A DNA stretch of 64,000 bases from Siphonodentalium dalli (GCA_032622095.1 CP136066.1:92835319-92899318), one strand, 5' to 3'; positions 24,301-39,300 are shown, counted from the stretch's first letter. Notes: generated from the letters alone by a model not told the origin. Program-made: numbers and translations.

Positions 24301-27300
24301 GACAGTTTACTGGACCACCTAAAATTAAAATAATATATTTCAAACATCGATACCTGATCACCCCTACCTTGATGTGTGGGTTCCTCGACTCGAATCAAAT
24401 ATTTGTAACCCCCGAAGCCAACGAAATAGTAATTTGCGAGCGTTAATTCGGATTGAGTACCTTTAACTATTATTATCTCCATACCTGTGTTATGTATAGG
24501 TTAATTTTATGTATAGGAAAAAAATTCCACCCTTTTTCCGATCAATCTTGCAGGATGTTGCTATTGTACTCACAAAGGAATATTTGACTGCCGACGAGAC
24601 GACCCGAAGTGTTCAGGAAGCGGTACCTGTGATATCAGTGCCGCCAACGCCGGAACCTGTAGGTGCACGATTGGGACGAATTACAACTGCGGCGTACGCG
24701 GACGTGAGTGTATATACGTAAAGATACTATATCTCTTCTGATCTTTAAAGTGATGTGAAACATTTGGCAGGATGATCAAATAGAAATTTAGAATAATCCT
24801 TCTCAAAGTTGTTATTTGTTATGAATATTTATCCAAATTGACGATACACACCGTCATGCTGATATATTAATTAAATGCAATGACTCTCCATGGCGAAATA
24901 AATTGTGTTAGATTATCGCCGATAGTTGCGTCCCGAATCGAGATGTAAATATTTACAGTTGGGTGTAGCTCAGGTGATGTTTTCTATGAGAGGTATGATC
25001 GATTTCTTTGAAATTTTCGGCGATGTTAGTAGTATGCTGCATTTCCCATGTTGGCATATCACCTGAGTATTAACTTATCAATTTCACACACCCGAACAAG
25101 TCCATAATATGTCTTTAATTACAGATTTATCAAACCCGATTTCAAGAATACAAATATTTTTTGTGAATTAAATACTGTGTTTTTCATTCGTTTATTTTTG
25201 ATTGGAGGTGAAATATATTAGATGAAACGAAATTTGCATTGTATGAGGGTGCTGAAACAATATAGTGTTTTCCCTGTTGATGCAAGTGTAGGATTGAAGA
25301 CCAATTCATTCAAGAATGGAGAGATACAATATGTAATTCAAATAAGTATGCCTTTTACAGAATTATAAAACACGACTTCACCAAAGAAAAATTCCTCTCT
25401 TTCGTGAAAAACGACACCGTCCAAATACTGAACTTTCGTACCCGCAACCACCACTCACCAATCGAATCTGGTTCATGGATTAACTCAGATTATTCCGATA
25501 GACTATGTACTCTATGCGGTACAAATATAGGGGACGAATTCCACGTAATATTGCAATGCCCGTGTTTAAAAGACCTGCGAGTCAAATACATACACAAATA
25601 GTATTACTGTCGACCAAATACCATCAAATTAAGTGAACTTTTTAACTGTAAACGACGTAAAACCTTGAAAACCCTATCTCTTTTCATTAGACGGGTCCTG
25701 ATTTTATTCAAAAACTCCTGAGGCATACTACATGTATATACGTAATACATTAAAATCCGACTTTTGCACAACCATGGGCTGTTCTCAATCAACTGTATTA
25801 TTATAATATGTGTAATTTTCACCACGCACCACTTTTGTAACTTGCACAGAAATTATATGCACTGTATTCCACCGAGCTCTATTGTGTCATATTTGACGAT
25901 TTGAGTGAATAAATAATTGAATTGAATTGCACACCATTTTGAATTAATATTAGGTGTTCATGGTATCGACTTTAAGGGTGGATACACACATGCATGTAAT
26001 CTCTGTAAATATCGTGTATTTGGCGTTTTACATGGATCATACACACCGTGTAATATGTGTCCGCTGACAACCCAATCATTGCGACTGTGTTTGACCACAG
26101 TGAGTTAAACTCGGAACCGCTGAAGAGCCGTTGACTGGGACAAAGTCGTCAGGTCGCTTAAAATAATTGTTCGCGCGATAACTCAAATGGTCGACGTTCT
26201 GTTTAAATCATTGTCAGCCTTCTATTGATGTTAATACCAGTGATGGACTCTTCCCCAACGCAGGGGGCTATGACCCCCAACATGCACGGGGAGCTATATT
26301 ATCCCAGAAGCTACCGAATTCACCATTGCATATTTCCTGACGGGGGGTGTGCATGCAGCACCCTGAGTCCTGACACCCTGCTTTATAAATATCGTAGTCA
26401 TGTCTGTCGTGTCTGTTTTCTACGAGTGATTAATCTAACATGCAGCAAATTATGCTATTCGTATAATTATGAACATATTATACAGCTTTAAATTTGAATG
26501 CATGGTGTTGCTGTTTGTCTTCATTCGGCGAAAGGGTTGCATAGCTACGAGTTCCCAACTACGTCACCTTTCCTCTCTTGTGTTATACAGGTATACATGT
26601 ATACGCAAAATTTACAACTATGGAATATTTAAGTAAAACATTATATTGTAATTCTTGCCCAGATAATCCCGGCTGATACATTCAATTAACTCCCTTAGTT
26701 ATTGGAAGCTTTCGAGAACCAACCCCTCCCCCAATCATGGATTATGGTAGAAAATGTTATAATTCAAGCTTGTGACAGTTGGGAGCTTGTTCAACCTTTG
26801 GCTTGAGAAACATGTATATAAATGGGGGGGGGGGGTCACTCTTTTTAATTTCAACGCTGTACCTGCATTATGTTTTGGCGCTATAATGAATATTTGCAAT
26901 CCCAATTGAATTAATGTTATCACATGAGCTCGCTCTCAAATTATCAGAGAAATCTCAACAAGCCGGTATCATCCTATAAAAGAATTCTGCATATTTTATT
27001 TTTGTTTTGGATGACCCTGTTTCCAAGAAATGACAGAAACAAATCAAGTATAAAATCGACCGGCTCTAATCCACTTTTCGAAATGAATTATAACTCGTGA
27101 AAAACAGCAACATATATCAGACAAGAATTACTCATTTCGGCATCCATGAAAGAAGACATGTTTATGACTGGCCTGAAGTTTCTTGATGGCAGTTTGTTTG
27201 ATAATGGCTTATAACTACTCACTGGTGAAATTGACCTCTCGCGCGCAGGTGATTAATTTGGTCAATTATTGGTGTGGCCCTGTAAAATACATGTATTTTA

Positions 27301-30300
27301 CATAATACAGACATTACAGGCATGTGTGTATCCACCCTAAAAGAGAGGACGTTTTAACACGTTTTGAGAGTTTTCCGATGAATGGCAACAATGTTATTTC
27401 CGACTAAATCCTGAACAATTGCCCAAACTTCTCCTGTGGTTAAGGGGTCGATTATTTAGGGCATTACTGTACATGTCTAGTTCGCCCTATAATAAACGTC
27501 GTAGTCATTGTCAGATTTTTTAATTCTATTATAGCTGTGGTTGACTGTGGGAGAAATCGCGTGACTTGCTCCGGTGGGACGTGCTCCAATCAAACTGGGA
27601 CGCCAAAGTGCTACTGTGACGTATATTCCATGGGCCCGGCTTGCAACATTCCAAGATGTATGTACCTTAATCGTGTACTCAATCATAAACACGTGACATA
27701 TACTACGTGCATATCATAATATCCCATATTAAACTACCGACATATCATTATAGAAACACAAGTAAGTATTCCATTTAACGGATCACCTGTTTTTTCAAAG
27801 ATGACATTTACAGATTTAACCACATGCAGATTCCACTAACATGAGTGCGCGATTTGATCGGTATATTTTCAAAAGCATGCAATTCATCTCAGATTGGTCT
27901 GAATATCTCATTTTATAGTATACATATTATAGCGATGAACTGAATTTAAGATATACAAACCTTTATTTTGGCATTACAAATCCTACGGATTTCAACCCAG
28001 TCCTATACCATAGAACACAATTCTTATTATCAATCCGACAGATTATCAACCCAGGGTCCAATACTATAAAAAAAACAATTCGTATTATCAATCCGACAGA
28101 TTATCAACCCAGGGTCCAATACTATAAAAAAAACAATTCGTATTATCAATCCGACATGTGCAGATTATCAACCCAGTGTCCAATACTATAAAACACAATT
28201 CTTATTATCAATCGGACGGATTATCGACCCAGGGTCCAATACTTTAAAACACAATTCTTATTATCAATCGGACGGATTATCAACCCAGGGTCCAATACTA
28301 TAAAAAACAATTCGTATTATCAATCCGACAGATTATCAACCCAGGGTCCAATACTATAAAAAACAATTCGTATTATCAATCCGACAGATTATCAACCCAG
28401 GGTCCAATACTATAACAAAAACAATTCGTATTATCAATCCGACATGTGCAGATTATCAACCCAGGGTCCAATACTTTAAAACACAATTCTTATTATCAAT
28501 CCGACAGATTATCAACCCAGGGTCCAATACTTTAAAACACAATTCTTATTATCATTCGGACGGATTACCAACCCAGGGTCCAATACCATAAAACACAATT
28601 CTTATTATCAATCCGACATAGTATCAACACAGGGTCCAATACCATAAAACACAATTCTTATTATCAACCCGACAGATTATCAGCCCAGGGTCCAATACTA
28701 TAAAACACAATTATTATTATCAATCCGACGGAGTACCAACCCAGGGGCCATACTATAAAACACATATTTTATTATCAATCCGACGGAGTACCAACCCAGG
28801 CCCCATACTATAAAACACAACACGCTTAGGGCGCGTACACATGGCCAGCAAAAAAATATCAGGTATGCCCCATGTGACTTACTTGACCAATGAAATAAAT
28901 AATACCGGAAAATATCCGACGAAGGCAGCGCGCTGATATTTTATCGCCAATTGGTGATATGTTTTCACCTTGATAGGTGGCCATCGGTATCCGATAACTA
29001 ATCTCGCAGGGATATGATCGTAACAATTCAAGCACTCGAGTTATGATCCATCAATAGCATCGTCTGTTTCAACATACTACGTATTTCCATTTTATATTGG
29101 TTGTCAGAACCGCTTATGTATTATATATACATGTATAAACGTGTGTACAGAGACGTGGTGACAGGGGGGCTTGGGTGTGTCTCACCCCCCCCCCCAACTT
29201 TGGTCAATATTTTCAACAGTTGGACATTTCATACCTGCCAAAACATTAGTTGGAAATTTCACACCAACAATATGTTGAAAATGTTCTTGTATAGTAGTTT
29301 GATTTTCAAAAACATTCTTGGGGGAATTAATTGTTTTTGGACCAGTATTTGCATATTTTCCTATTTTTGGTAAAAATTTTGGTCTGAAATTGTCATCAGT
29401 TGGAAACTTTCCAACCTCAGGGGGGTGGCAGGTTGGAAATTTCCAACACGTTGAAAGCTTGTGTCGTGGTCCCTCCGCTGTGGCCAGTCAAAAGTCAAAA
29501 CCTGCTAGTTAATTTAAGAAAACAATATTGTCATACATTTGGTCAACATAGTCATTGGAATTGTCATCAGATGTAAATTTTCCAACCTAAGTGGGGTGTC
29601 AGGTTTGAAATTTCCAACTCTAGGAATGATTTAGGCTAGTCTAGATGGTAGGATTGTGCGATTTTCTTGTTCAGATTACAAAATTTTCGCACACCGGGCC
29701 GAACCATGGTCTAATATTATGCCTAAGAGCACTGAGGTGCAAGGGGGTGTAAATTGAATTATGGAAAACTTGTATTTGGTCTGATTCTGATTCAAGGGGG
29801 GGGGGGTGCAGTTAGAATTTCCCAAGGTGGACACCCCCTAACGGAAACCCTCTGCGTGTATGGGGATGCTTTATAATTTGGTACATCACATGCCTTGATT
29901 TAGTTGTTTTACTTTAATTTGGACTGTATGCATAGAGGGGGTGCATAGATGAACCAAACCAAAATTTTGACAAAAAGTATGAAGATGTGCCACTAGTTAC
30001 ACTGGTTGGAATATCAAGTAATGAGAACATACATCAGAGCTCACCGCGTCCCTGAACACACATCCCTACTCCAACGACGAGGGCGCGTTCCTTTCTCGTT
30101 AAAATAGATGGCATTTTAAATTTTCCATAACACTTTATAACTCTATGAATATTCGATATGGACTATAGGTTGTTTGTCCGCAGTAATTCACTTCAACAAA
30201 CACGACTAACACTAGTCACATTGAGCTCAACCAACGTCAACTAACCCGCCGCTTTCTCACGGGCATAATCTTTGCAGCAAGAAAATATCAGAGTACAATT

Positions 30301-33300
30301 GTACCTGATATTCTTGCAGATATTTTCTTACAGCTTCATGTGTACGCGCCCTTAATGTATTATGATCACTATCAACATGTCACAACATTTAGTTTGTATA
30401 TATAATCACATTGTAAGTACTAATTTTGGTAATATTTGTGGCAATACATAAGTCACAATACATTACCCTTAAGATATAAGCAGGCCAAAATAAACACATG
30501 AGTTGCTGTAAGTGATGAACTGACGTGAGTTCCCAACGATTTCGTATACATGTATATCAAATTACATGTAGTGTGTGCTAAAAACAATTTGAAAATCCTT
30601 ATGAGCATTGAGTTCTCCTGAATTGTTTAAATTTTCAGCGGAAGCATCGTGCGATGAGCGTTTTCTCCAGATAAAGTTTCGGCCACACACCACATACTCA
30701 TCAGTCTATGTATGGGATCATAAAGACACGGCAAACTGCACAGCCACCAAAACAGTCAAGTCTAGCGAAGAGTTACATACCTTGAAAATAGACATGACAT
30801 ATGGGTGCGGCAATGGCGGGGGTGTGGAGGCCAAGTTTAATATACCCAGTGTGAGTTTCTAATAAGGATTAACTGCCATGTGGACTGTTTTTAGGAAGAT
30901 GTAACCGTGAGGTAAGTGGACATAACTTGTGTAAAACCCGAAGGGTTTTACATCCAAGTTATGACCACTTACCTCACGATTACATCTCCATAAAAATAGT
31001 CCACATGACAGTTAATCCTTATATTTATATACATTTGGCGAAAAGCCACTTTTGTAAATGTATTTAAATCGAAAAGTGATCGTGACAAAAACAGCCCAAA
31101 ATACCCAATAGCACCCTTGGCAAAAGTTAATAGGAACAATTTCTCTTCATATTGAAACCCGATGATGTATTAAGTCAATCCTGCGAGAGTCCAAATGCGC
31201 CCAAAACATTACGCGTTCGTCTTTCCAAACCCAATGACGTATCGATGGTGTTATGAGCTTGGTGTTATGAGCCGTTGCGCATTCACCGAGAAATAAATGC
31301 AACTAGCCACGTGGGCGCCGACCAATCAGAATGCTGGATTTAGTGATGACAACACTTAGTATGTAAATATTAACATGTATACGCACGCAGATTTCGTTGG
31401 AATGTTTAGCCAGTGTTACTCCAGTAATGTCTCCAATACACCAAAAGAAATTTATCCCAAAGGGTTAAAGTGAAAGACAACAACTGGAATGCGTTTTTAG
31501 CTACCTGATTAGAAAAACAGAATTATTTATAGGAAGCCGATACAATAAATGTAGTAGCAACAAATACAAACATGTGAGGTTTTTTTTTAATTTTAGGCAC
31601 AATAACCGCATATCGAGTGTTTATTCCAAAAACAAACAAAGAAAAAGTAGGAGGGAGGGTGGGTTTTCAAAATTATCGACCTTCATCGGTCAATTTATTG
31701 GAAAGAAAGTTATAGAATTATTCCAATTCATTCGTAAACTAAATAGCATTACTGCCAAAATGCACTTTATAACTAAATTTTAATTTCGTCTATAAGTACT
31801 TCGGAACATCAGTTTATTGCTTACTTATCTGAAATGGCATGCGTTACGGTGTAGTCCAGCCGACCGTCCGTCTATATATGGACGCAACTTTATCTGAGCT
31901 TGTATTCCTTCATTTTTCAATTTTTTTTTAAATTTGGCACATGAGTATTATTACCATGGGAATATGTACACACGCGATTATAAGAGCCGTTCAAACGTTT
32001 CCATGCATTGCGCATGCGTGTTCAGTGGAAGCCAGCTGCGGACAGTATTTGTGACTATGGTGACACTACACATTTTCGAATGATCAGTAGGGGTAAATTT
32101 CTTACAACAAAGTACCTGTGTTTTCTGACACCATGGGTGTGGCATGTGGCATGTTTATTGAGAGGTTAGTTGTGAATTTGTGGATTTTTAGAGGCTGTTT
32201 TTGAGTTTTGAAAAATATTGTTTCATGTGACCTTGACCCCACCAGTGTCAAGTAGTAGCGATTTCTGCGAAAAACTGGCTCCAGAGTCCAGACACCGGCG
32301 TGACTTTTTAGCGCCTAAAATTCGTCATCTGCATGAAAAACAGTTAAAAAAATCCCAGTGGTGAGAAGTTTGAACTTGTTTTATATTATTGTTAGGAAAC
32401 GGCGTTCTTCCAGACAACATAGGTGGCTATGTTCAGAGAATCTTGTTTTGTGTCCCATGGGTCCAAAAATTGCTTATTTTGGCCATTTGTTCTTCAAAAT
32501 TTCATTTTTCTGACATAGAATCAAGGGGCATAACTGTTGCTACCCCTTTGTGTATGTCTTGTGTGTTCACACTTGAGTTATTTTTCAATGAACTAATGCA
32601 CCCTTATTCCTGCAGCTATCACTGCAGAAATTGTGGAGTGTCAACTATTATCGTGGAAGGCATGCATGAGTAGTTACTGTTGAACTGTTGTTCAATTTGA
32701 TCGCAAAATTAAATTGCATTGTTCACCAAAATTCTTCAAGCGATAATATCAACTTGGTGAGTGTCCATATAGGATATTGGTTGATGGCATTCGATAATTA
32801 TGAGTTAACGAAGATAATTATTACGACTATCGGTTTACTTTTAATAAAAAAAAAACGGGATTCCTTGCATGAAAAATCCGTTTCCGCTGGCGAAGGTTAA
32901 GTTGTCAAACGACGTCATCTGTATATACCGACAGCGAATTCCCGCGCCTGCGAGAATGAAATCTTAGCGTTCAGTCTTGTCACTGAATTCGGAAAATTAA
33001 TTCGATGATACGCACGTGACTGGTGGTTTCTGCATATCGTTTCGTTTTGATGGTGTGTTTTTCAAGATTCTCACAACAACAGATCCATAACACTGTATTT
33101 TCATATCACTTTTAAATTTGTGGATTTATTATCTTTACATGTTCATATATTTTCGACATACCTCACGATATCAAATGGTTGGATCACACTGATTGAACGC
33201 TGCTAATAATATATGAATTGCGTGGACAAGCAACCGACTATTTATTTTTCCATTCCAAGAAAAAGATTCTTCAATCTTGATGGGATACCTCTATTTCTTT

Positions 33301-36300
33301 AGGAAGAGCGACTTGGAGTCAAAACTAAACGACAGTTCCATGACCACCTAAGTATCGGCGCACACGATCCCGATTGTCCCCGATTAATCCGGCTGCCAGG
33401 TAAATCGGGGACAATTGGGACCGTGTGCGCCTAACTTTGGAGCGGTTTTTGTCGGACCCGATTAAATCGGACCGATCAAACTGAGTTTGATTTCATCAGG
33501 AAAATCCGACTCGTGACGATGACAACGCGCGTGACATGACCGTCACAAGACCAAAACCTCATTCAAAATGCCGGAATATTTAGCGGCGACCGCTATTCGA
33601 AATTAAATAAAGAATAAGGAATAACGGCTGGCAGAAAATGAGGGCCTGTATAATAATGGACGATTTGCGATAAGCAGAGTTATAGTCGATGATCGGTATT
33701 ACCTCCCCTGACTAGTAGGTAGATGGTATCTAACGCGATGTAAACAATGTCGTGTTCGCTCGTGAATTCTTCTCGCTGTAACTGCAACAAAGCGATGTTT
33801 CATTATGTCTGAACCGTGTTTTACAAATATTTCAACACTAGAGGATATAATAACTGTGACATTGTTTTATCGCTAAAAAATAGAGGATTAAAAACTGGTG
33901 GATCAAAGCGAAATTTGGCGTCCCGTGTGACAGATTATTTTTCTGTAACGACCATGCAGTGACAGTGCTTCTAAAACAGAAGACTGTGGTGATGATAAAG
34001 CGAATGACACGGGGGAAGTGGTGAATTCCACACAGAAAACTTGTAGGAATTCGAATTCGAGAAAGTGGTATTTGGATGGACGATTGATAGAAAACAGATT
34101 CCAAACTTTTTACCCAAGGATGTTGAAAACTATCTCATCTATAGCCGTGACACATATGACGATTCCCGTGAAATGGAATGTTACTGATAATTCCAACAAG
34201 GATATAATTTCTACAAGGAAGGATATGTCCACAATGTTATGGTCAATCCGATCAATGATCACTCAAGACTGTGTTGTGTTAGATCAAAATGCCACCCATC
34301 GATGAAGCAGGGAATATGAATCCAGTGGATACTGATGAAAAAAGATGACCCATATTCCATACAGGCAACAAGAGGGTGGTATCTGTGGATAGGTTTATTA
34401 GGTCAATTTAGGCTACAGGCTACGGCTATTGCTCATGACCTCAATATATTATTAATATATTTATATAGTTTATTATTAATAAATATTAGTCTTTAATAAT
34501 ACATATTAATATAAATCACCATGACTAGCTATAGTAACTGGCTAGATAGGCTGACCACACCAGTTTACTATATACACTACAGTGACCTTAGCATGCATAT
34601 ATATGACCGGAGTGAAAATCCCCCCCCCCCCCCCACCGATTTTATAGGGCCCGATTTATTTGGCAGCCGGATTTAATCGGGCACAATCGAAATCGTGTGC
34701 GCCGACACTTTAGGTTACAGTGAAGTAATTCGATTGGTGGCGCCCTCCAACGGATTTTGGACCAAGATGCAGGAGATAATTAAAAAAATTCTGGGCTCTG
34801 TTGGTTAATAGTAGTTTCGATATTTAAACATATAAAATACATGCAATCACTCCTCTTGAAATTTCAGACTCCAAACAAAACATTGGCACATTGTAAAGCA
34901 CGTGGTTCCTAGATTGAATTTTTTTTGGTGTGAGGTAAAAAATGTCAATATTTTTTTCATGCAATTCTGACTCTCGATTATAAATCCCAAATTTAAAGGT
35001 ACATTCCATGCTCGACGATATGATTTTTTTCATGCAGAAACTTTTCGCAGATGCCAATCCTGGTGACCGTGTACTCATTTATCACAATTCGTGGATAGTC
35101 AAGGCTGCAGGTCATTTTATGTTAACACTGAGGCCTATGGGAAATAATTACTTCACTGTAACCTAAAGCACAAATATTATTATTTTTCTCATTTGGGCCC
35201 AGTGGTGGGTTTCCTATCAATATTGGCCAATAAACAATTAGGGAGCTTGTAACACGTGGAATATTATATTATTTGAGTCGGTGGTAATCAATGAGAAGCC
35301 AATATTAACCCATCTGGGACAATTTTTGCTTCAAATTTTCACCTAAAAAATCTCCTTTTTTTGTCCGTTATGAGCCCATATGTGTACCTTTAATGAATGT
35401 CATGGTAACCAATCACGCACTTAACATCGAGGGTCAGTACACAACTGAGAAAAAGGCTTTTCGATTAGCCATAAGAGCAAAATACATCGCTGTCTGAGGC
35501 AGGTCTCTAAAATTGTATGTAAAACATTACCAGTGCAGGGTTAAATGGCAGCCAATTAGTCTGCTTGAGGTGGCTTGTCGACAAAAAGTGTAACACGGTG
35601 GTGTGTTTGAATGATGTGGCTGTTTCCATGCACATACATGTAGGCACAAAATAATTCTGCTGCACTCAAAACTTCAGTTTTATGGCAAAATTTCGTTTAC
35701 CAGGACTCAGAATTTGTCAAGTGCGCCCAATTCAAGCTTCAGCGTGTCCATGTTTATCAGGCGAGCCATCGTCCATATTTTCTCAGAGAGAAATCGGTCA
35801 GCTATAACACCAATGATGGGTATATATGCTACCATCGTTTACTTTATCGACATGGACCTCACATGGTGACTTTTCGTGTGTTCATTTAAAGATATTTTGT
35901 GTTGCAATTGTAAACAGGGGTGGGGTCAGGAAAGGGTTAATAAGACGAAAACAAAGTCATGGATAGAGATTTTATTTTCAAATGTGAAGAGTCCAGAGAC
36001 CGATTTGTGTCATTTTCAGATGGCATGTCATTGACGCTGTTGTGACTTTAAAGCAGGCATAATGTGTCGGTCATCCAGAGAGAACAGAAGTAAAGGCCGT
36101 GACAGAGAAATGTTGTCATGTTTTCGCATACTTTTGTCCATGTTTTCAATCATTTCTGGATAGTGTATCAGTAGCATTTCTATGAAGTCTCCCAGTTCTA
36201 TCAATATATATATATGTATATATATATATATATGTTATATTTACATCGACAGTCAGGCGACAGAACATATACGGTGAAGCTGAGAGCACGATTTGACAGT

Positions 36301-39300
36301 GCCATCGTGTCCAACTTGGATACCTATGTGACGGCCACCTGTCACTACAGAGCCAACGATGTATTTCCGTTCACCGCATCGCTGAGCACAGATAAAGATA
36401 ACCCGTAAGTTACACGTTCTCACATGCCATGATCTCGGGACTGAAAGTAAAAGTAGTTCTAATGGCGCGCGAGACCAAATTTATGAGATGCTATTTTAAG
36501 AGCCTACCACAAGTAAACAATGAAGAAGAAATATCTATAAATCCATCTTCGTGAGAATTAAACAAAAACGGAAGAAAATATTCTTCAACATTATACATGC
36601 ATAATTGCTGTCATTATTCATTTTTTCATTTTTTATTTCTTGGTTTACGGATTTGTTCAGCTCAATAGTAGGGGGGGTGGGAGGGGAAAAATACAAATAA
36701 AATAGGTATATTTGTATGGGGTGGGGGTCTGCTGACGTGATGGTTTTTTTTTCGACAGATTTCAATTCGGAGAGTTTTCTTCCTTGTGTATTTACATAGT
36801 ATTACTAGGTCTGTAGTGTAATGTATCATAATCAAAGCCAGACTTCGCCGTTAGATTCATTATGTTGTATATTTTGTGCAAGCTTAAACATTTGGTCTAA
36901 TTTATATACTATTTTGTAAATGTCTGGTTTAATATTCCCATCGGCAGGAATAAACAAACAAACAATTTTTTTTTGTGACAAACAACAACTGGAACAACTG
37001 GAACCCTTAATGCCACACCATACCAAGAATAAATAATTTTATCCAATCTTGATATTGGAATGAGCTTTAGGATTCGAAATGATGGACCTTCAGAAAAATG
37101 CGGATTATCTTTGACAGATATTCTAAATAAATTAAAGATCATCCTCCGAGTTGACGTCAATTTAATCAAACTTTCTAAACTAATTTTCCGCTTACCATGC
37201 AAAATAAAAATCTTGCAATCACCATTATTTGTATGGCACATGTTTCGCGAAAATTCACAGGAAGTATCCCTCTGTTTACGTTGAAAATGAGTACAAACGA
37301 TAATAATACTCTTTGTTGTCTATTTCTTTTGGGTAAGGAAAACATGCAATGACGCTTTTTATAAGAGACGACCAGTGTGTATTTGGCACGATTTGATTAT
37401 TTTCTGGTACAGCAAAGGTAGTTTTGTGGAGTCAAATCAGAATGTGAATCTTTGAACCTATAATAAATGATGATATAGCAGAATAATGCCATGATCCCGT
37501 GAATATGCATGTGTTCCTGACAGGGTTCGCGCTGGACCGAAATTTACTTTTGCCAAATAATGTGCCAAATGAAAATATTTTTTGCCAAATGTTATCCATG
37601 ATAGTATCATTTTCTGCAACCTTGATTTAGTTTTGTTTCGACACTCACGGCTTAAACGACGTTTGATATCGACAGGAAAGCAGTTAGTTAATAAATATAC
37701 TCGCATCTCTACTCTTAAGCTCATATACACATTTAGCTCAACTTGACAAAGTCAATTTTGAGCTATTTCCATGGGTTGGCGTCCGCCGTCTGTCAACAAT
37801 TATCTTTGGTGCACCCTATATACAAGCCACATCCCTCAACCGATCGTCACCAAACTTTATGTGGATCATCCGGGTGACCAATAGATGGGAGCTTGTCATT
37901 TTTTGTTTTTCAAATTATGTTTAAAAACTTAGCAGCCAGCGTCCATATTGGATTTCAAAATTGAATCTATCGTCATATCTTGAAACACACGATTATGGGT
38001 GCAATGTTTTGTGATGTTTTGGGATCACCTCTAAATGGGATAATTCGATCAAAAACATGGCTACCGGCAATCATCTTGGATTTTACGCTTTGCATCATTA
38101 AATACATTGTACTTCGGCATGACCTACAGCCAACATTTTTTATCCAATTGATCCCAAACTTCATATGGGCCCTTCGTGTTTACCTCTACTAACATTTAAA
38201 GTCTCCGCATTCCTTATCTCTCCGTTGACTGTAATGTATGACATTGTCCCTTGAGCTTTAGTGTCATTGACACTTTATTATTTTTTTTCTCATCATTTTT
38301 GGATCACAGGCGAGGTTATATACCGTGGTATCTATCTGCGTCGGTCGGAGGGGCTAATGCTGCCAATTTCAAGCTAATAAAGCTGAGGTATCCCTATCGA
38401 CCGCGCATGCCCATGGTGGTTGGCGATACGGCGTATGCTGCGGCGGGTATCGCCGATACGTCAAGTGAGTATTATTAACCCTTGCATGCCTGGAGCCTCC
38501 TGAAATTTTGCGAAAACCCTGTGCCAATTCATTGTTTTATATATGCGAGTCTCACATAGCGATCCTCGCACATTTTAGAGAATACATTGGCCAAACAATA
38601 TTTACCCTGACCTTTGAAGCCAGTTTGTTCTCTTATAAATGCGAGGCTGCCTATATATGTGAGACTCCTGTATATATAAGAGAATGCACTGGTACAAGAT
38701 GTTTAATGCTGCGCCAGCTCGGTTAAAGCACCATCTTTTGAAAGTCGATATCTGACCATCAATACCTCCAATTGTAATGCATTCGTGTACATCATAAATG
38801 ACAAATAAAAGGTTGCAACTGTATATAGCGAAATATCATGTGGGCGCGTGTGTGTATGTGTGCGTGTGTGCGTACGTACGTGCGTGCGTATGCGTGTGGT
38901 GGGTGTGTGTGGGTGTGGGTGTGAGGGTGGGGATGAGGAGGGTGTGGTGTTTGGGTGTGATGTGTGGGTGTGTGTGGTGGTTGTGGTTTGTCGTTGTCGG
39001 TGTGTTTGTCGGTGTGTCGTCGGTGTGTGTCGTGTGTGCTGTTGTACGGTACGATCGGTTCTGATGACACTATTGAGTCCTTGATGTATATTACATTATT
39101 TTATTTTCAAAAATACCGAAATTCCAACTGGTTATAGTGATGTACATCAAGAGGTGACACATAGATTCATTTTGGTGAAAAAAATATGCTTTGTCTTCAC
39201 AAGAATTCCGAGGTTTGATGTGATAGTCACTAATGGTAAGGCTATGGTCAATGGAAAACGATGTGGTGACCTAATCGTTGCCACCAAGAAAAGAATCATA

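Larger units (their letters stand above)
21327..24553 (+). other. ZP gene intron 1
   Basis: This 3.2-kb intron runs from a GTGAGT donor to a TTGCAG acceptor. It contains a hairpin element (22201-22355), one copy of a dispersed repeat (23180-23640), a partial MITE (23690-23945) and a TTAA-flanked MITE (24027-24462). No further exon is apparent. Confidence 0.75.
24704..27534 (+). other. ZP gene intron 2
   Basis: The intron holds a 3' LINE fragment (25290-25935), a Harbinger-like element (25976-27337) and a short TIR-like fragment (27346-27475). No additional exon was recognised. Confidence 0.75.
27658..30638 (+). other. ZP gene intron 3
   Basis: The intron is dominated by a 57-bp minisatellite (27985-28815) and a Harbinger-like element (28829-30351) that contains a hAT-like MITE (29148-29854). 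No exon was recognised. Confidence 0.75.
30851..36252 (+). other. ZP gene intron 4
   Basis: This 5.4-kb intron contains a hairpin (30862-31022), a TIR element (33352-34708) abutting a MITE (34708-35167), and a TA-rich run at 36203-36232 just upstream of the acceptor. Stretches 31023-33351 and 35168-36202 show no recognised gene or bounded repeat. Confidence 0.7.

Noticed and set aside
27985..28815. Possible CRISPR-like array
   Set aside because: Units are contiguous ~57-bp repeats without unique spacers, in a eukaryotic intron. It is a minisatellite.
38792..39084. Overlapping open frames rich in V/C/G or H/T/P
   Set aside because: They are translations of a GT-rich microsatellite.
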